Below, in pieces: positions 40,028 to 50,173 of a stretch of DNA of 64,000 bases. The number at the start of each line of letters is the position of its first letter. The stretch's first letter is position 1. A program made the position numbers and the translations under genes. Source of the stretch: Candidatus Sumerlaea chitinivorans (GTDB taxonomy: Bacteria; Sumerlaeota; Sumerlaeia; Sumerlaeales; Sumerlaeaceae). Below the pieces are notes generated by a model. It worked only from the letters and a program-made list of their open reading frames with translations, was not told the DNA's origin and made no database searches. Where the stretch lies: the NCBI GenBank assembly GCA_003290465.1, contig CP030759.1, positions 2,864,572 through 2,928,571 of the forward strand. The letters are read 5' to 3'.

Positions 40028-43000
40028 ATGGATAAGAAGCCAAAAGAGAAAACAACTCGTTCGGCGAAAGCTACACGCGTGGGGCGCCGCGTGGCGCAAC
40101 AGCCAATGGAGAAGCTCGCCTTTGAAGGCGTGCGCGAGGTCCAGGCAATCGACTTGTCGAAGTATCGCCCAATTCCCCTGAGTGTGGAAACGGGTGAAGA
40201 ACTGCCAGACCTGAATGCGATCACTTGTGTGGCTCGAATTTCGTTGGCTTCGCCTGAGCAAATCCTGGCATGGTCGCGTCGCCAGTCACGCGCGGCGGAA
40301 CGACGCATTGCCGCTCAGTCCACCCGCTTGTCCGAAGAGCTCGACCTTGCCAGCTTCGGCGAAGTAAAAAAGCCCGAAACGATCAATTACCGAACCTTCA
40401 AACCCGAGCGCGACGGATTGTTCTGCGAGCGTATCTTTGGCCCGACGAAGGACTGGGAATGCTCATGCGGCAAGTACAAGCGCATCAAATACAAGGGAAT
40501 CGTATGCGATCGCTGTGGCGTGGAGGTGATCGAAAGCAAAGTCCGCCGCACGCGAATGGGGCACATCAAGCTTGCCTCTCCGGTGTGCCACATCTGGTTT
40601 TATCGAGGATCGGGAAGCCGTATTGCCGCCCTCCTCGATATGAGCTCAAAAGACGTTTCGAAAGTCATCTATCTGCAGAATTATGTCGTCATTGATCCGG
40701 GGGATACCCCTCTTCAGGAGAAGCAGATTCTCACGGACGAAGAAGCTCGCAAGTACCGTGAGATGTACGGCGACAAAGTGAAAATCGGTATTGGCGCCGA
40801 AGCCATCAAAGAGCTTCTCAGCCGGATCGACATTGAGGAGCTGGCGACGACGTTAGCTATCGAGATGCGCAAAGCTACCAGCGCTCAGCGCCGCACAAAG
40901 ATCATCAAGCGGCTTAAGGTCGTCGAAGCCTTCCGCGGTTCTGGCAACCGGCCGGAGTGGATGGTTCTCGATGTGCTGCCGGTGATTCCCCCCGATTTGC
41001 GGCTGCTCGTGCATCTCGATGGCGGGCGATTTGCTACAAGTGATTTGAATGACCTGTATCGGCGCGTCATCAACCGCAATAACCGTCTGAAGAAGCTCAT
41101 GGAGCTCAAGGCTCCAGAGGTCATCCTGCGCAACGAGAAACGTATGCTGCAGGAGGCGGTGGACGCACTCTTTGATAATTCCAAGCGCACCCGACCCACG
41201 AAGGGGCACAACGGCCGGCCGCTCAAATCCCTGAGTGATATGCTCAAGGGTAAGCAAGGGCGTTTCCGTCAGAACTTACTGGGTAAGCGTGTTGACTACT
41301 CCGGCCGCTCCGTGATCGTGGTGGGTCCCGAGTTGCGGTTCAACGAGTGCGGATTACCGAAGAAAATGGCGCTCGAGCTCTTTGATCCGTTCATCATTCG
41401 CGAGCTTGAGCGTCGTGGCATCACGAATAGCATCAAGACCGCCAAAAAGATGATGGAGCGCGAAACTCCAGAGGTTTACGACATTCTGGATGACATCATC
41501 AAAGATCATCCGGTGCTCCTGAACCGCGCTCCCACACTTCACCGGCTTGGCATCCAAGCGTTCATGCCCAAGCTCATTGAGGGCAAGGCCATTCAGCTTC
41601 ATCCGCTCGCCTGCACGGCATTCAACGCTGACTTTGACGGCGACCAGATGGCCGTGCACGTCCCACTGTCGGTTGAGGCAAAACTGGAAGCCAAGAACAT
41701 CATGCTGGCGGAGAATAACATCCTTTCGCCTGCCAGCGGGAAACCGATCGCCACGCCCTCGCAGGACGTCGTCCTCGGGATTTTCTATCTCACGAAGATG
41801 GTCCCGAACGAGGAGCGGTACGCGGGTGTGAAGAGTGAAGAAGAAAAGATGGCCCGGATGCCGCGTTTTGCTTCCCCCGAAGAGTGCATCATGGCTTTCA
41901 ACCACAAGGTGGTGAAAGTGCACGAGGAAGTAATTGTGCGTCTGCCCTCGGGGCGCAAGGTTCGCACGACTCCTGGCAGGGTCATCTTCTCGCAGATCAT
42001 GCCCCCAGAAATCGATTACTTCGACACAGAGTCTTATCCATCGTTTGCGAACCAGGTACTTTCAAAGGGCCAGCTGTCTCAGATTGTGGCAGTTGCGCAT
42101 CGGCGCGTAGGCAAGACGCGTTGTGCGGAGCTCTTGGACCGCATGAAAGATCTTGGGTTCTATTGGGCAAAGCGCGGGGGCATCTCCATGTGCATTGACG
42201 ATTTGATCATTCCCCCGTCGAAAAATACGATTATCGAAGAGACCCGCAAGCGCGTGGAAGCCATTAAGGATCAGTGGCGCCAAGGTCACATCTCCTATGG
42301 CGAGCGCTATCAGCGTGTGGTCCACGAGTGGAACCTTGCCGGCGACCGCATCGCTGAGGAGTTGCTCAAAGTCCTCGAAAAGGACCAGAACGGCCTGAAC
42401 CCGGTCTTCATGATGGCCCACTCCGGTGCGCGCGGTAATGAGTCGCAGATCCGCCAGCTTGCGGGTATGCGCGGCCTGATGCAGAAGCCGACAAAGAAAA
42501 TCACGGGTGAGATCGGCGAGATCATTGAAAGCCCCATCACCTCGAACTTCCGCGAAGGTCTCACCGTGCTCGAGTACTTCATCTCGACCCACGGTGCCCG
42601 CAAGGGATTGGCCGACACCGCGCTCAAGACGTCAGACGCTGGATATCTGACTCGCCGTTTGGTGGACGTGGCTCAAGACCTGATCATCACCGAAGAGGAT
42701 TGCGGCACGCACGACGGCATTTATGTGTCCGCATTGAAGGAAATCACGACGACCGGTGAGCGGGAGCTCGAGCCGTTGGCCGACCGTATTATCGGTCGTG
42801 TTGCCGCCCGCGATGTGATTCACCCAAAGACGGGTGAAGTGATCGTACGGCGCAACGAAGAAATCACCGAAGATGCCGCGAAGGTGATCGAGCGCGCGGG
42901 CATTGAGCAGGTGATGATCCGCAGCGTCCTGACCTGCGCCACCTCGCGCGGGATTTGTGTGAAATGCTACGGCCGCAACCTTGCGACTGGCCGAATGGTT

Positions 43001-44413
43001 GAGCAAGGCGAGGCGGTGGGCGTGATTGCTGCTCAATCCATCGGTGAGCCCGGAACGCAGCTCACACTCCGAACCTTCCACATTGGCGGTATGGCGTCCC
43101 TGACGGTGGAAGGATGGTACCAAGCATCGCAAAGCGGTATCGTTCGCTTCCGTGACTTGAATTTTGTCGAGACGAAAGGCGGACGCCGCATTGTGATCAA
43201 CCGCGGCGGAATGATTATCATTGAGTCGCCCGACGGAGTGCCACTCCAGCGCCTCCCCAACGTGCCCTATGGCGCCCGTTTGCGCGTCGTAGATGGCCAA
43301 GAAGTCAAGCGTGGCGAGCGGTTGGCCGAGTGGGATCCTCACTTCACCCCGATCCTCACTGAGGTCAGCGGTAGAGTGCGGTTAGTGGATATTCTCCTCG
43401 GTTCAACCATGCGTGAGGAGATTGACCCCACGACTGGTGCGGTCAGCCGTGTGATTAGCGAGCACCGCGAGGAGCGCCACCCATCCATCCAGATCTTGGA
43501 CGACAAGGACAATGTGGTTGCTCAGTATGCTCTGAGCGCCGGGACGATCCTTGAGCGCGACCTCGCAGATGGCAAGAAAGTGGTCGCGGGCGAAATGCTC
43601 GCGCGTATCCCGCGGGCACACGCCAAGTCCAAGGACATCACCGGTGGTCTGCCACGCGTCGAAGAACTCTTCGAGGCGCGCAAGCCCAAGGATGCTGCCG
43701 TGCTTGCTGACATCAGCGGCGTGCTCCATATCCGTGGCAGCGGCCGCGGCGGCCGTAAGGTGACGATCACCGGCGATAACGGTGAGGAGCGGCTCTACAC
43801 GATTCCAATCTCTCGCCACCTCATTGTGACGGATGGTCAGCGCGTGGAAGCCGGTGACATGATCACCGACGGCACACCGGCCCCGCATGATATCCTTGCG
43901 ATCAAAGGCGAAAAGGCCGTGATGGAGTTCCTGCTGAGCGAAGTTCAGGAAGTCTACCGGCTCCAGAAAGTCTCCATCAACGACAAGCACATTGAATGCA
44001 TCATCCGTCAGATGCTCAAGAAAGTCGTGGTGGAAGAGGTCGGTAACACCCGCTTCCTCTACGGTCAACAGGTGGACCGCGCCGAGTTTGAGGAAGAGAA
44101 CCGCATCACGGTCGAGATGGGTGGAACACCGGCAAAAGCCCGACCCAAGCTGCTCGGCATCACCAAGGCCTCGCTCGAGACCGAGTCCTTCATTTCGGCT
44201 GCGAGCTTCCAAGAAACCGCACGGGTGTTGGCCGATGCAGCCGTCCGTGGGCGCATTGACCATCTGCGTGGGCTCAAAGAAAATGTGATCATGGGGCTTC
44301 TCATCCCAGCAGGAACGGGCTTAGTGAAGTACCGCAATATCGAAGTTCGCCCAGTCGCACAGGCACAACTTGAAGTCGCTGGCGAATCTTCTCAGGAGTC
44401 CGCTGGAGCCTAA
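40028..44413 (+). CDS. rpoC: RNA polymerase beta' subunit
   Basis: 1461 aa from the ATG at 40028 (AGGAG 12 nt upstream); an in-frame ATG at 40016 abuts that site and is less likely. First zinc site Cys145, Cys147, Cys160, Cys163; active-site NADFDGD at 533-539 with the three Mg-binding Asp; second zinc site near [11 protein letters not shown]. The order and length fit bacterial beta'. An oddity: 26 residues (84-109, nt 40277-40354) are inserted between the conserved [10 protein letters not shown] and [18 protein letters not shown] blocks, which are contiguous in the beta' sequences I know. A strong terminator follows. Confidence 0.98.
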   Translation: MDKKPKEKTTRSAKATRVGRRVAQQPMEKLAFEGVREVQAIDLSKYRPIPLSVETGEELPDLNAITCVARISLASPEQILAWSRRQSRAAERRIAAQSTRLSEELDLASFGEVKKPETINYRTFKPERDGLFCERIFGPTKDWECSCGKYKRIKYKGIVCDRCGVEVIESKVRRTRMGHIKLASPVCHIWFYRGSGSRIAALLDMSSKDVSKVIYLQNYVVIDPGDTPLQEKQILTDEEARKYREMYGDKVKIGIGAEAIKELLSRIDIEELATTLAIEMRKATSAQRRTKIIKRLKVVEAFRGSGNRPEWMVLDVLPVIPPDLRLLVHLDGGRFATSDLNDLYRRVINRNNRLKKLMELKAPEVILRNEKRMLQEAVDALFDNSKRTRPTKGHNGRPLKSLSDMLKGKQGRFRQNLLGKRVDYSGRSVIVVGPELRFNECGLPKKMALELFDPFIIRELERRGITNSIKTAKKMMERETPEVYDILDDIIKDHPVLLNRAPTLHRLGIQAFMPKLIEGKAIQLHPLACTAFNADFDGDQMAVHVPLSVEAKLEAKNIMLAENNILSPASGKPIATPSQDVVLGIFYLTKMVPNEERYAGVKSEEEKMARMPRFASPEECIMAFNHKVVKVHEEVIVRLPSGRKVRTTPGRVIFSQIMPPEIDYFDTESYPSFANQVLSKGQLSQIVAVAHRRVGKTRCAELLDRMKDLGFYWAKRGGISMCIDDLIIPPSKNTIIEETRKRVEAIKDQWRQGHISYGERYQRVVHEWNLAGDRIAEELLKVLEKDQNGLNPVFMMAHSGARGNESQIRQLAGMRGLMQKPTKKITGEIGEIIESPITSNFREGLTVLEYFISTHGARKGLADTALKTSDAGYLTRRLVDVAQDLIITEEDCGTHDGIYVSALKEITTTGERELEPLADRIIGRVAARDVIHPKTGEVIVRRNEEITEDAAKVIERAGIEQVMIRSVLTCATSRGICVKCYGRNLATGRMVEQGEAVGVIAAQSIGEPGTQLTLRTFHIGGMASLTVEGWYQASQSGIVRFRDLNFVETKGGRRIVINRGGMIIIESPDGVPLQRLPNVPYGARLRVVDGQEVKRGERLAEWDPHFTPILTEVSGRVRLVDILLGSTMREEIDPTTGAVSRVISEHREERHPSIQILDDKDNVVAQYALSAGTILERDLADGKKVVAGEMLARIPRAHAKSKDITGGLPRVEELFEARKPKDAAVLADISGVLHIRGSGRGGRKVTITGDNGEERLYTIPISRHLIVTDGQRVEAGDMITDGTPAPHDILAIKGEKAVMEFLLSEVQEVYRLQKVSINDKHIECIIRQMLKKVVVEEVGNTRFLYGQQVDRAEFEEENRITVEMGGTPAKARPKLLGITKASLETESFISAASFQETARVLADAAVRGRIDHLRGLKENVIMGLLIPAGTGLVKYRNIEVRPVAQAQLEVAGESSQESAGA

Positions 44414-44445
44414 GGACAGCGTTCGAATGACGTAGGAGAAACCTC

Positions 44446-44491
44446 GGCTGGTGGGAGGAAAACAGGTTCCTTCCACCAGCCTCATTCTTTT
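44446..44491 (+). terminator. Rho-independent terminator after rpoC
   Basis: GGCTGGTGG pairs with CCACCAGCC and AGGAA with TTCCT around a small loop, then TCATTCTTTT. It lies 32 bp after the rpoC stop. Confidence 0.85.
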
Positions 44492-44527
44492 GAGTAGAAG
44501 CAAATCCAGCGCGGGCCGATCCGTCCC

Positions 44528-45982
44528 TTACTCGTATAAGGTCCAGTCGCGCACAGAGGTGGGTTCCGGGCCGAATTCGGGGTAATCCGTAATCGCGACG
44601 ACTACAGTCCCACGCCAGTCGGTGGTGGAGATGTTATAGCTGCCGCCTGTGACCGTGGAAATGTGGAGAGTCGCGTCACTGAGCGAGTCATACGCATTCG
44701 TGATGTCTTCCGTAATTCCGTAGAGCAAATCGTAGTCTATTTCTTTCACATTTGTCTGCAGGGTGAGCTCCGTCTCGCCGGGAAGAATGAGATCATCAAA
44801 CCACACCGCGTTCAGGGTGCTGGTTGTTTGGGGTGGCAAGCGGTAGAATGGGAAATTTGTATCGTCGTACCGGTATTCGTGGATCGGCGCCGAGATGCCA
44901 TAGCGCTCTTGTGCTTTGGGTGAGTAAACACTAACGCCGAACACAAACTCGCCATTGCCGAGGCCCGACCGTTCCTTGGGATTGACCACATAGACATCCT
45001 TCAGGGTCACAGTGACCCGTCGGCGCCCAAAGAGGTCGGCTGCGATTCCAGCCCGCAATCCCAAATGATCTTTGCTGCTTTCATGTGTGGCGTGCACGCA
45101 ACTGCGTGTTGGGGGCAACCCCAAGTACTTGGACTGGCTACTGAGGGCGTGAAAAAACGTATCCCGTAGCAACTGAACACCATCATTGGGCTTCTGGGAA
45201 GCCAACGTCAGGGCGTAGCTATGGTAGTTATCGTCGGAAGGTATCCAAATATGGATGGGGACAAGTCCCAGCAGCGGATTGTCTGCCTCCGTGGAAGGGT
45301 TGTGCAGATGGGTCTCAATCCACGAGTAACTCATGTGCTGAAGGTCAATTGGATCGAGATCCAGTAAATCGCGCATGGCATCGCGGAGGCTGCTTCCCCC
45401 CTCGCTACAGATCCAGTTTCCCCCGACAACACCCTCCACGATGATCCAGCGTGCCACTCGTCCTTCGCTCACGAGGTGTTCCACGTCCTTCTCTACAATC
45501 CAGCGCGAGACGAGGCCGCCCATGCTAACTCCAAACAGAGTGATCTGCTGAGCCCCCGAGCGCCGCATGACCTCCTTCGCATATTTTGCGGTGATAAGGG
45601 CGTACCGGGGAACACCGCCGCCATAGGTGGCGGTCACAGCGGCGACGTCTGCAATATCTTGAGCTGTGTAGTAAGGTGGGGGCGTATCGCCATAGTAGTT
45701 TGCGTAGGCGACCTGATTGGGAGCGTAAGGAGCGACATCGCTCGTCGGCAGCCCCACAGTTGCCGCCAGTTGTCGGACCGTGTCCTCGGCGGTATCCGCG
45801 CCATAAACCCCATGGTGGCTTGCGCCTTCCTTATCAAATCCCCGCACCACAATGGTTGCCGTCTGGCTTGGTGGAGCCACCGCACCTGCCACCATTGCCC
45901 ATGCAAGCAATCCCACCCCCACCACTCCCCGCACCGTCCGCGCGCGCGACGCGTCGCGCGCACTTCCCAAGTATTGGGCCAT
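44528..45982 (-). CDS. Exported lipase-like alpha/beta hydrolase with C-terminal tail
   Basis: 484 aa from the ATG at 45982: GGAGG stands 6 nt upstream, and a consensus-like promoter overlaps the longer frame start at 46024. The signal segment is VVGVGLLAWAMVAGAVA. The nucleophile elbow GVSMGG carries Ser153, inside the order expected of triacylglycerol lipase/esterase folds (PGPL-like or PhaZ-like), with YALITAKYAKEVMRRSGAQ before it and IIVEGVVGGNW after it. Catalytic Asp and His cannot be fixed by eye. A C-terminal beta-rich part of about 200 residues ends ...PTSVRDWTLYE, the tail shared with three other exported proteins. Converges on rpoC. Confidence 0.78.
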   Translation of the reverse strand: MAQYLGSARDASRARTVRGVVGVGLLAWAMVAGAVAPPSQTATIVVRGFDKEGASHHGVYGADTAEDTVRQLAATVGLPTSDVAPYAPNQVAYANYYGDTPPPYYTAQDIADVAAVTATYGGGVPRYALITAKYAKEVMRRSGAQQITLFGVSMGGLVSRWIVEKDVEHLVSEGRVARWIIVEGVVGGNWICSEGGSSLRDAMRDLLDLDPIDLQHMSYSWIETHLHNPSTEADNPLLGLVPIHIWIPSDDNYHSYALTLASQKPNDGVQLLRDTFFHALSSQSKYLGLPPTRSCVHATHESSKDHLGLRAGIAADLFGRRRVTVTLKDVYVVNPKERSGLGNGEFVFGVSVYSPKAQERYGISAPIHEYRYDDTNFPFYRLPPQTTSTLNAVWFDDLILPGETELTLQTNVKEIDYDLLYGITEDITNAYDSLSDATLHISTVTGGSYNISTTDWRGTVVVAITDYPEFGPEPTSVRDWTLYE

Positions 45983-46000
45983 GATTAGCCTCCGCCAGAA

Positions 46001-46028
46001 ATTATAGTCCATACGGAGTGGCATTCAA
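46001..46028 (-). promoter_or_regulatory. Sigma70-like promoter with very short leader
   Basis: On the minus strand: -35 TTGAAT (46023-46028), 16-bp spacer, -10 TATAAT (46001-46006). Transcription would start near 45994, only about 12 nt before the ATG at 45982, so the leader would hold little more than the GGAGG site. This supports the chosen start. Confidence 0.6.
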
Positions 46029-46163
46029 CCCTGCTTTTGTCCCCTTGCCCCGCTTTCGTTCAAATTCACTCGGATTTCTGCGCGTCCCAGCGAATTTTGC
46101 CTCACCTTTCTGGTAATCGGGAACCGGCCGAGACTATTAGAGTGTAAGAGACGGAAAAAGACA

Positions 46164-46319
46164 ATGAAGCGCACATTCCAACCGAGTCTTCGTAAACGCT
46201 GGAACAAGCACGGTTTTCGTGAGAGGATGAAAACGAAGAGTGGGCGTGCGGTGCTTGCCCGCCGTCGGGCGAAGGGCCGTCATAAGCTCACACCTTCGGA
46301 CTCGCGCTCCGCACGCTGA
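46164..46319 (+). CDS. rpmH: Ribosomal protein L34
   Basis: 51 aa, short and highly basic: [19 protein letters not shown] then [19 protein letters not shown]. All L34 marks are present, with a few extra C-terminal residues ([11 protein letters not shown]). It is part of the large ribosomal subunit. It leads the classic cluster rpmH, rnpA, yidD, yidC, with rnpA starting 29 bp after its stop. dnaA, often upstream, is not here. Confidence 0.97.
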   Translation: MKRTFQPSLRKRWNKHGFRERMKTKSGRAVLARRRAKGRHKLTPSDSRSAR

Positions 46320-46348
46320 GTGGGCGTCCCGGCCATCGCCAATCAGAG

Positions 46349-46744
46349 ATGATTCATGTGGGGGAAAGAGTCCGCTACTTCTTTCGGAAGGAAAACCGGG
46401 TCAAGCGCCGAGCGGATTTTTTAGATGCCTACGCCCACGGCAAAAGCTACCGGCGCCGCGGAGTCCACGTGTTTATTCGTGAGCGCGAATCCCCCGATTT
46501 GCCTACACGCCTTGGAATTACCGTAACGCGTAAGGTCGGGCGCGCTGTGGTCCGCAATCGGCTGAAGCGGGTTGTCCGCGAGGTGTTCCGATTGGCGTTG
46601 CCGCGACTCAAATCGGGCTTTACAGTGATTGTAAATGTTGGGCCGGCTGCAACCCAGATGACATTTCATGAGCTGCAGGCCGAGCTGCATTCTGTGTGGA
46701 CTCAGGCGCGTATTTGGAAAGATGACGACAGCGCAGAAAATTGA
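46349..46744 (+). CDS. rnpA: Ribonuclease P protein component
   Basis: 131 aa. RnpA marks: [20 protein letters not shown], then [20 protein letters not shown] and RVVREVFRL, the RNR basic motif that binds P RNA. The protein assists P RNA in cutting tRNA leaders. It overlaps yidD by 23 bp. The matching P RNA gene was not found in this window. Confidence 0.93.
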   Translation: MIHVGERVRYFFRKENRVKRRADFLDAYAHGKSYRRRGVHVFIRERESPDLPTRLGITVTRKVGRAVVRNRLKRVVREVFRLALPRLKSGFTVIVNVGPAATQMTFHELQAELHSVWTQARIWKDDDSAEN

Positions 46745-47006
46745 ATATCCGTTTAAATGGGTGCTGATGTGGGGAATCCGTCTCTATCAGCGTCTCATAT
46801 CTCCTGTGCTCCCCCCGTCGTGTCGCTTCTATCCAACGTGTTCGAACTATGCTCTGGAAGCACTGCAAACCCACGGGCTCTTTCGCGCGCTCGGCTTGAT
46901 CGTTTGGCGGCTCGCGCGCTGTCAGCCACTTTGCAAAGGTGGGTATGATCCCGTCCCAGAGCCGCATCGTTGCAGTTTGATTTCTTGTTCGCAGAAGGAC
47001 CATTGA
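46722..47006 (+). CDS. yidD: Membrane protein insertion efficiency factor YidD
   Basis: 94 aa from the ATG at 46722 (frame opens at 46668). The DUF37/YidD core is clear: [20 protein letters not shown] then [20 protein letters not shown], with [10 protein letters not shown] near the end. It is an amphipathic membrane-attached helper of YidC. It starts inside rnpA and its stop touches the yidC start (TGATG). A few C-terminal residues beyond the family core include two Cys. Confidence 0.92.
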   Translation: MTTAQKIEYPFKWVLMWGIRLYQRLISPVLPPSCRFYPTCSNYALEALQTHGLFRALGLIVWRLARCQPLCKGGYDPVPEPHRCSLISCSQKDH

Positions 47007-48964
47007 TGGAGCGCCGCTGGCTACTGTTTTTCTTACTGTCTTTCATTGTTATCCAGATTTTCACGATTTACATGGAGCGGAATAAGCCCCGGCCGACCCG
47101 CCGCGAGCTTGCACAGGAAACGACCGGAACACTTGTCGCGGACGCACTCACCACTGGGCCGCGCGTGTCTGTCGAGGTTCTTGCTGAAGGTGCCGAAACT
47201 TCCGACACTCAGGCCCAGCGCTCAGCATTAGCTCAGGCGCGTGAGGCAAGGTCGGTGGCAGGAACCTCGCTGACGATTGCCTCTCATCCCGGACGTATCA
47301 CCACGGCGACCACGGAAAAGTACGCGATCGGCATCGATGAAGTGGGGGCAGTCGTGAATAGCTGGCTTCTGCTGGATCCCGGCAGCCAGTCCTTTGTGCG
47401 CCGCTTTGGCGTCGAGGAAGGAATCGAAATGGTACGGCGGATTCCACGTCCCGTCGGATCCGACGAGCCCCTCCCCCAGAATTGGCCTCTCCAAATCAGT
47501 TTTCAGGAGCGTGGAGCTTACAGCTACGAAGACTTCAACGACATTGTGTGGGAAGTTCGAACCCCGGCCTCCGACGGTGAGAAGCGCGAAGTTCTCTTGC
47601 AATTCGTCTCCCCACCCATTCGAGGAATTCGCGTCGTAAAAACGTTCCTGATCCCCAGAAACGAGTATTTCTCCACCCTTCGGGTGACTTTGCGCAACGA
47701 AACCGACACGACCGTTCCGGTGACCGATGACAACGGGCGGGGATTACTCGTCCGGTGGGGGCCCGGACTTGTCGAGCGCTCTCTCGAAGCCGATCACGTG
47801 CTGGCGCCTTATGACCGGGCAGTGTACCGCACGGAAAAAGGAATCTTTTCCGCACACCCCGTGGCGGATAAAGAACCGATCGAAGGAGAAGGTCGCATCG
47901 AGTGGGCGGGTGTCGAGAGCAAATTCTTCGCTGCGTTGCTGGTGCCCGAGCAGCCCGATGATGCAGCACGCAAGCGCATTTACTATTTCCGCTCGCTTGT
48001 TCCTGCTGCGCATAATCCGCGCATCAAGGGTTTCTCGCCCCCCCTGACCATGGAGCTGGCCAGCCAACGGTTTGATCTCCCTCCTCGGAGCGAAGTCACC
48101 CTCGACTATGGCCTCTATGTCGGCCCGAAGAAATACAGTGTTCTAAAGAAATATGGCCATCATCTCCAGGCGCTGATGTTCCACGATTCGTGGCCGTTCA
48201 TGCGTGCGATCTACCTTTTCCTGACCGACCTACTGAATTGGATTTACCGGTTCGTTCACAACTATGGTGTGGCGATCATCATTCTCACGATTATTGTTCG
48301 CTTAGCGGTCTTCCCCCTCACGCAGCACAGCATTCGCATTCAGGCCAAGACCATGGCCGAGCAGGCGAAAATTAAACCCTACTTGGATGAGATCAACGAG
48401 AAGTACAAGAACGACCCACAGGAGAAAAACCGCCAAATCTGGAAAGTCTATCAGGAGCACGGTATCTCACCATTTGGGGCCCTGCGTGGCTGTGTGCCCA
48501 TGCTGCTGCAGTTGCCAGTCTTTTATGGGCTTTACCGTGTGTCGAACGACACAATTGATTTGCAGGGGGCGCATTTCCTTTGGATTCGCGACCTATCGCA
48601 GCCTGATCAGTTGTTTTCTTTCGGCATGGCTTTGCCCCTGATTGGCACACACTTCAATCTTTTGCCCATCCTCATGGGCTTGACCCAGATGCTTGCCACC
48701 AAGGTTTCCATGGCACGCGTGAAAGTCATGGATCCTACTCAGAAACAGATGATGTACATGATGCCGATCATCATGATCGTGGTCCTTTACCACATGCCGG
48801 CGGGATTGATGGTCTACTGGAACGCCTCGAATATCTGGCAGATTTTCCAAACGATTCTCACCAACCGCCAAATGGCCCGTGAGGAGGCAAAACATGCGGC
48901 TTTGGCAGGGAATCCCCCCGCACCCCCTGCTCCACCTCCTCGGCCAAAATCCAAGAAAAAATAA
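47006..48964 (+). CDS. yidC: Membrane protein insertase YidC
   Basis: 652 aa from the ATG at 47006, overlapping the yidD stop by 1 bp (TGATG); AAGGA is 7 nt upstream. N-terminal anchor (WLLFFLLSFIVIQIFTIYM), then a periplasmic beta-supersandwich domain (about residues 90-370), then the insertase core: GVAIIILTIIVRLAVFPLTQ with the conserved groove Arg, a cytoplasmic coiled coil, RGCVPMLLQLPVFYGLYRV and further membrane segments. The large periplasmic domain marks a Gram-negative type. Basic Pro/Lys-rich tail at the end. Confidence 0.97.
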   Translation: MERRWLLFFLLSFIVIQIFTIYMERNKPRPTRRELAQETTGTLVADALTTGPRVSVEVLAEGAETSDTQAQRSALAQAREARSVAGTSLTIASHPGRITTATTEKYAIGIDEVGAVVNSWLLLDPGSQSFVRRFGVEEGIEMVRRIPRPVGSDEPLPQNWPLQISFQERGAYSYEDFNDIVWEVRTPASDGEKREVLLQFVSPPIRGIRVVKTFLIPRNEYFSTLRVTLRNETDTTVPVTDDNGRGLLVRWGPGLVERSLEADHVLAPYDRAVYRTEKGIFSAHPVADKEPIEGEGRIEWAGVESKFFAALLVPEQPDDAARKRIYYFRSLVPAAHNPRIKGFSPPLTMELASQRFDLPPRSEVTLDYGLYVGPKKYSVLKKYGHHLQALMFHDSWPFMRAIYLFLTDLLNWIYRFVHNYGVAIIILTIIVRLAVFPLTQHSIRIQAKTMAEQAKIKPYLDEINEKYKNDPQEKNRQIWKVYQEHGISPFGALRGCVPMLLQLPVFYGLYRVSNDTIDLQGAHFLWIRDLSQPDQLFSFGMALPLIGTHFNLLPILMGLTQMLATKVSMARVKVMDPTQKQMMYMMPIIMIVVLYHMPAGLMVYWNASNIWQIFQTILTNRQMAREEAKHAALAGNPPAPPAPPPRPKSKKK

Positions 48965-49128
48965 GCACAATTCTTCGCCTTACGCCTGAAGGGTCGTGCT
49001 TGTCCCCACGCCGCCCGATGCTTCACCGTTTTTTCACTTGCGAAGTCGAAGAGGATTTGGTTACATTCTCGCCCGAGCTGAGTAGCCTCAGCGCATTTGC
49101 AATCGATACAGAAGAAAGGGTTGGCAAG

Positions 49129-49998
49129 ATGAGAAGGCGTTTTCTCTTTAGTTCCGTGGCGTTTGTCCTCCTTGCGATTTCGGCTTCAAGCTTCGCTGCG
49201 GCGTATCTGCGGGTGGTGAGTTGGAACCTCCGCCGCGAGGGGTATTCGGGCGAAACGAACTATACAGGCGACGCGCAGCAAATCTGGAACCAGTTTGGCT
49301 CATCGTCCACTTCCCCCAACGGCTGCGATGTCGTCTTTTGTCAGGAAGTGATGTATGAGAGTGCGGCTCAAGGCATTGCTTCGGCGCTCACAAGCATCAG
49401 CGGCGTCACTTGGACGTATGCTGTGACTCCCGCTCTCGGCCGCACGACCTACAAAGAGATGTATGCCGTTATTTATCGAACGGACAATGTGCAGCTCCTC
49501 TTGAACACAGTGTGGAACGACGTGGGTGATAAGTTTGAGCGTGAGCCCCAAATCGTAAAACTGCGTGATAAGCGCACGAATGCCGACTTCACCTTCATCA
49601 ACTGGCATACCATTTGGGGAACCACCACAGAACGACAGGCGGAGATCGCTGAAATTGCCAACGTCTTCAAGTCGGTGCAGAATTCTGATTCCTCAGATCA
49701 GGATGTGATTCTGCTTGGCGACCACAACTGCGAGGCAACCTCGACGTGGTGGGCGAATCTTACGAACACGTCGGTGATCTCCCCGCAGGTTTCGTACAAG
49801 GTAAATGATCTGACAACGATCAACTCCTCCGGAGCATATGTGAGTCCCTACGACCACTTCTGGTTCCAGGCTTCGTACGTGACCGAGTACAGCAGCTCGG
49901 GGCGTGATTACATCGCCGACACGGTAAATTTCTACACCAATCTCTCCGACCACGCGCCGATCTGGCTGAGACTTTACTCCTCCAGCGACACGGATTAG
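49129..49998 (+). CDS. Exported endonuclease/exonuclease/phosphatase-family hydrolase
   Basis: 289 aa from the ATG at 49129, with GAAAGGG 9 nt upstream; the frame opens at 49000 but that part has no family match. Signal peptide RRRFLFSSVAFVLLAISASSFAA. The DNase I-like fold is clear: VSWNLRREG, DVVFCQEV (metal-binding Glu), INWHTIWG, ILLGDHNCEA and the final SDHAPIWL with catalytic Asp-His. Substrate may be DNA, a sphingolipid or a phosphate ester; the family does not decide. It lacks the tail found on other exported proteins here. Confidence 0.85.
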   Translation: MRRRFLFSSVAFVLLAISASSFAAAYLRVVSWNLRREGYSGETNYTGDAQQIWNQFGSSSTSPNGCDVVFCQEVMYESAAQGIASALTSISGVTWTYAVTPALGRTTYKEMYAVIYRTDNVQLLLNTVWNDVGDKFEREPQIVKLRDKRTNADFTFINWHTIWGTTTERQAEIAEIANVFKSVQNSDSSDQDVILLGDHNCEATSTWWANLTNTSVISPQVSYKVNDLTTINSSGAYVSPYDHFWFQASYVTEYSSSGRDYIADTVNFYTNLSDHAPIWLRLYSSSDTD

Positions 49999-50044
49999 TG
50001 GCTGGTAGATTTTAGGCGGCAAACCGAGCTGCCCCATGTCTGAC

Positions 50045-50080
50045 CCGCGGCCGAAAGGAGTGTCCGGCCGCGGCTTCTTT
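50045..50080 (+). terminator. Probable terminator
   Basis: CCGCGGCCG pairs with CGGCCGCGG around an 11-nt loop, followed by CTTCTTT. It lies about 47 bp after the EEP-family gene. Confidence 0.65.
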
Positions 50081-50173
50081 GTGCTGAGCACATGAGGTGT
50101 GCGTCAGAGCGCGTTCCGGGCTTGAAGTGAATGCCGGACAACGCTTAGCTGCCGAACGAAGAGTAAAACAGTG

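Noticed and set aside
40277-40354. Intein or mobile intron in rpoC
   Set aside because: The insert is only 26 codons, in frame, and has none of the splicing motifs.
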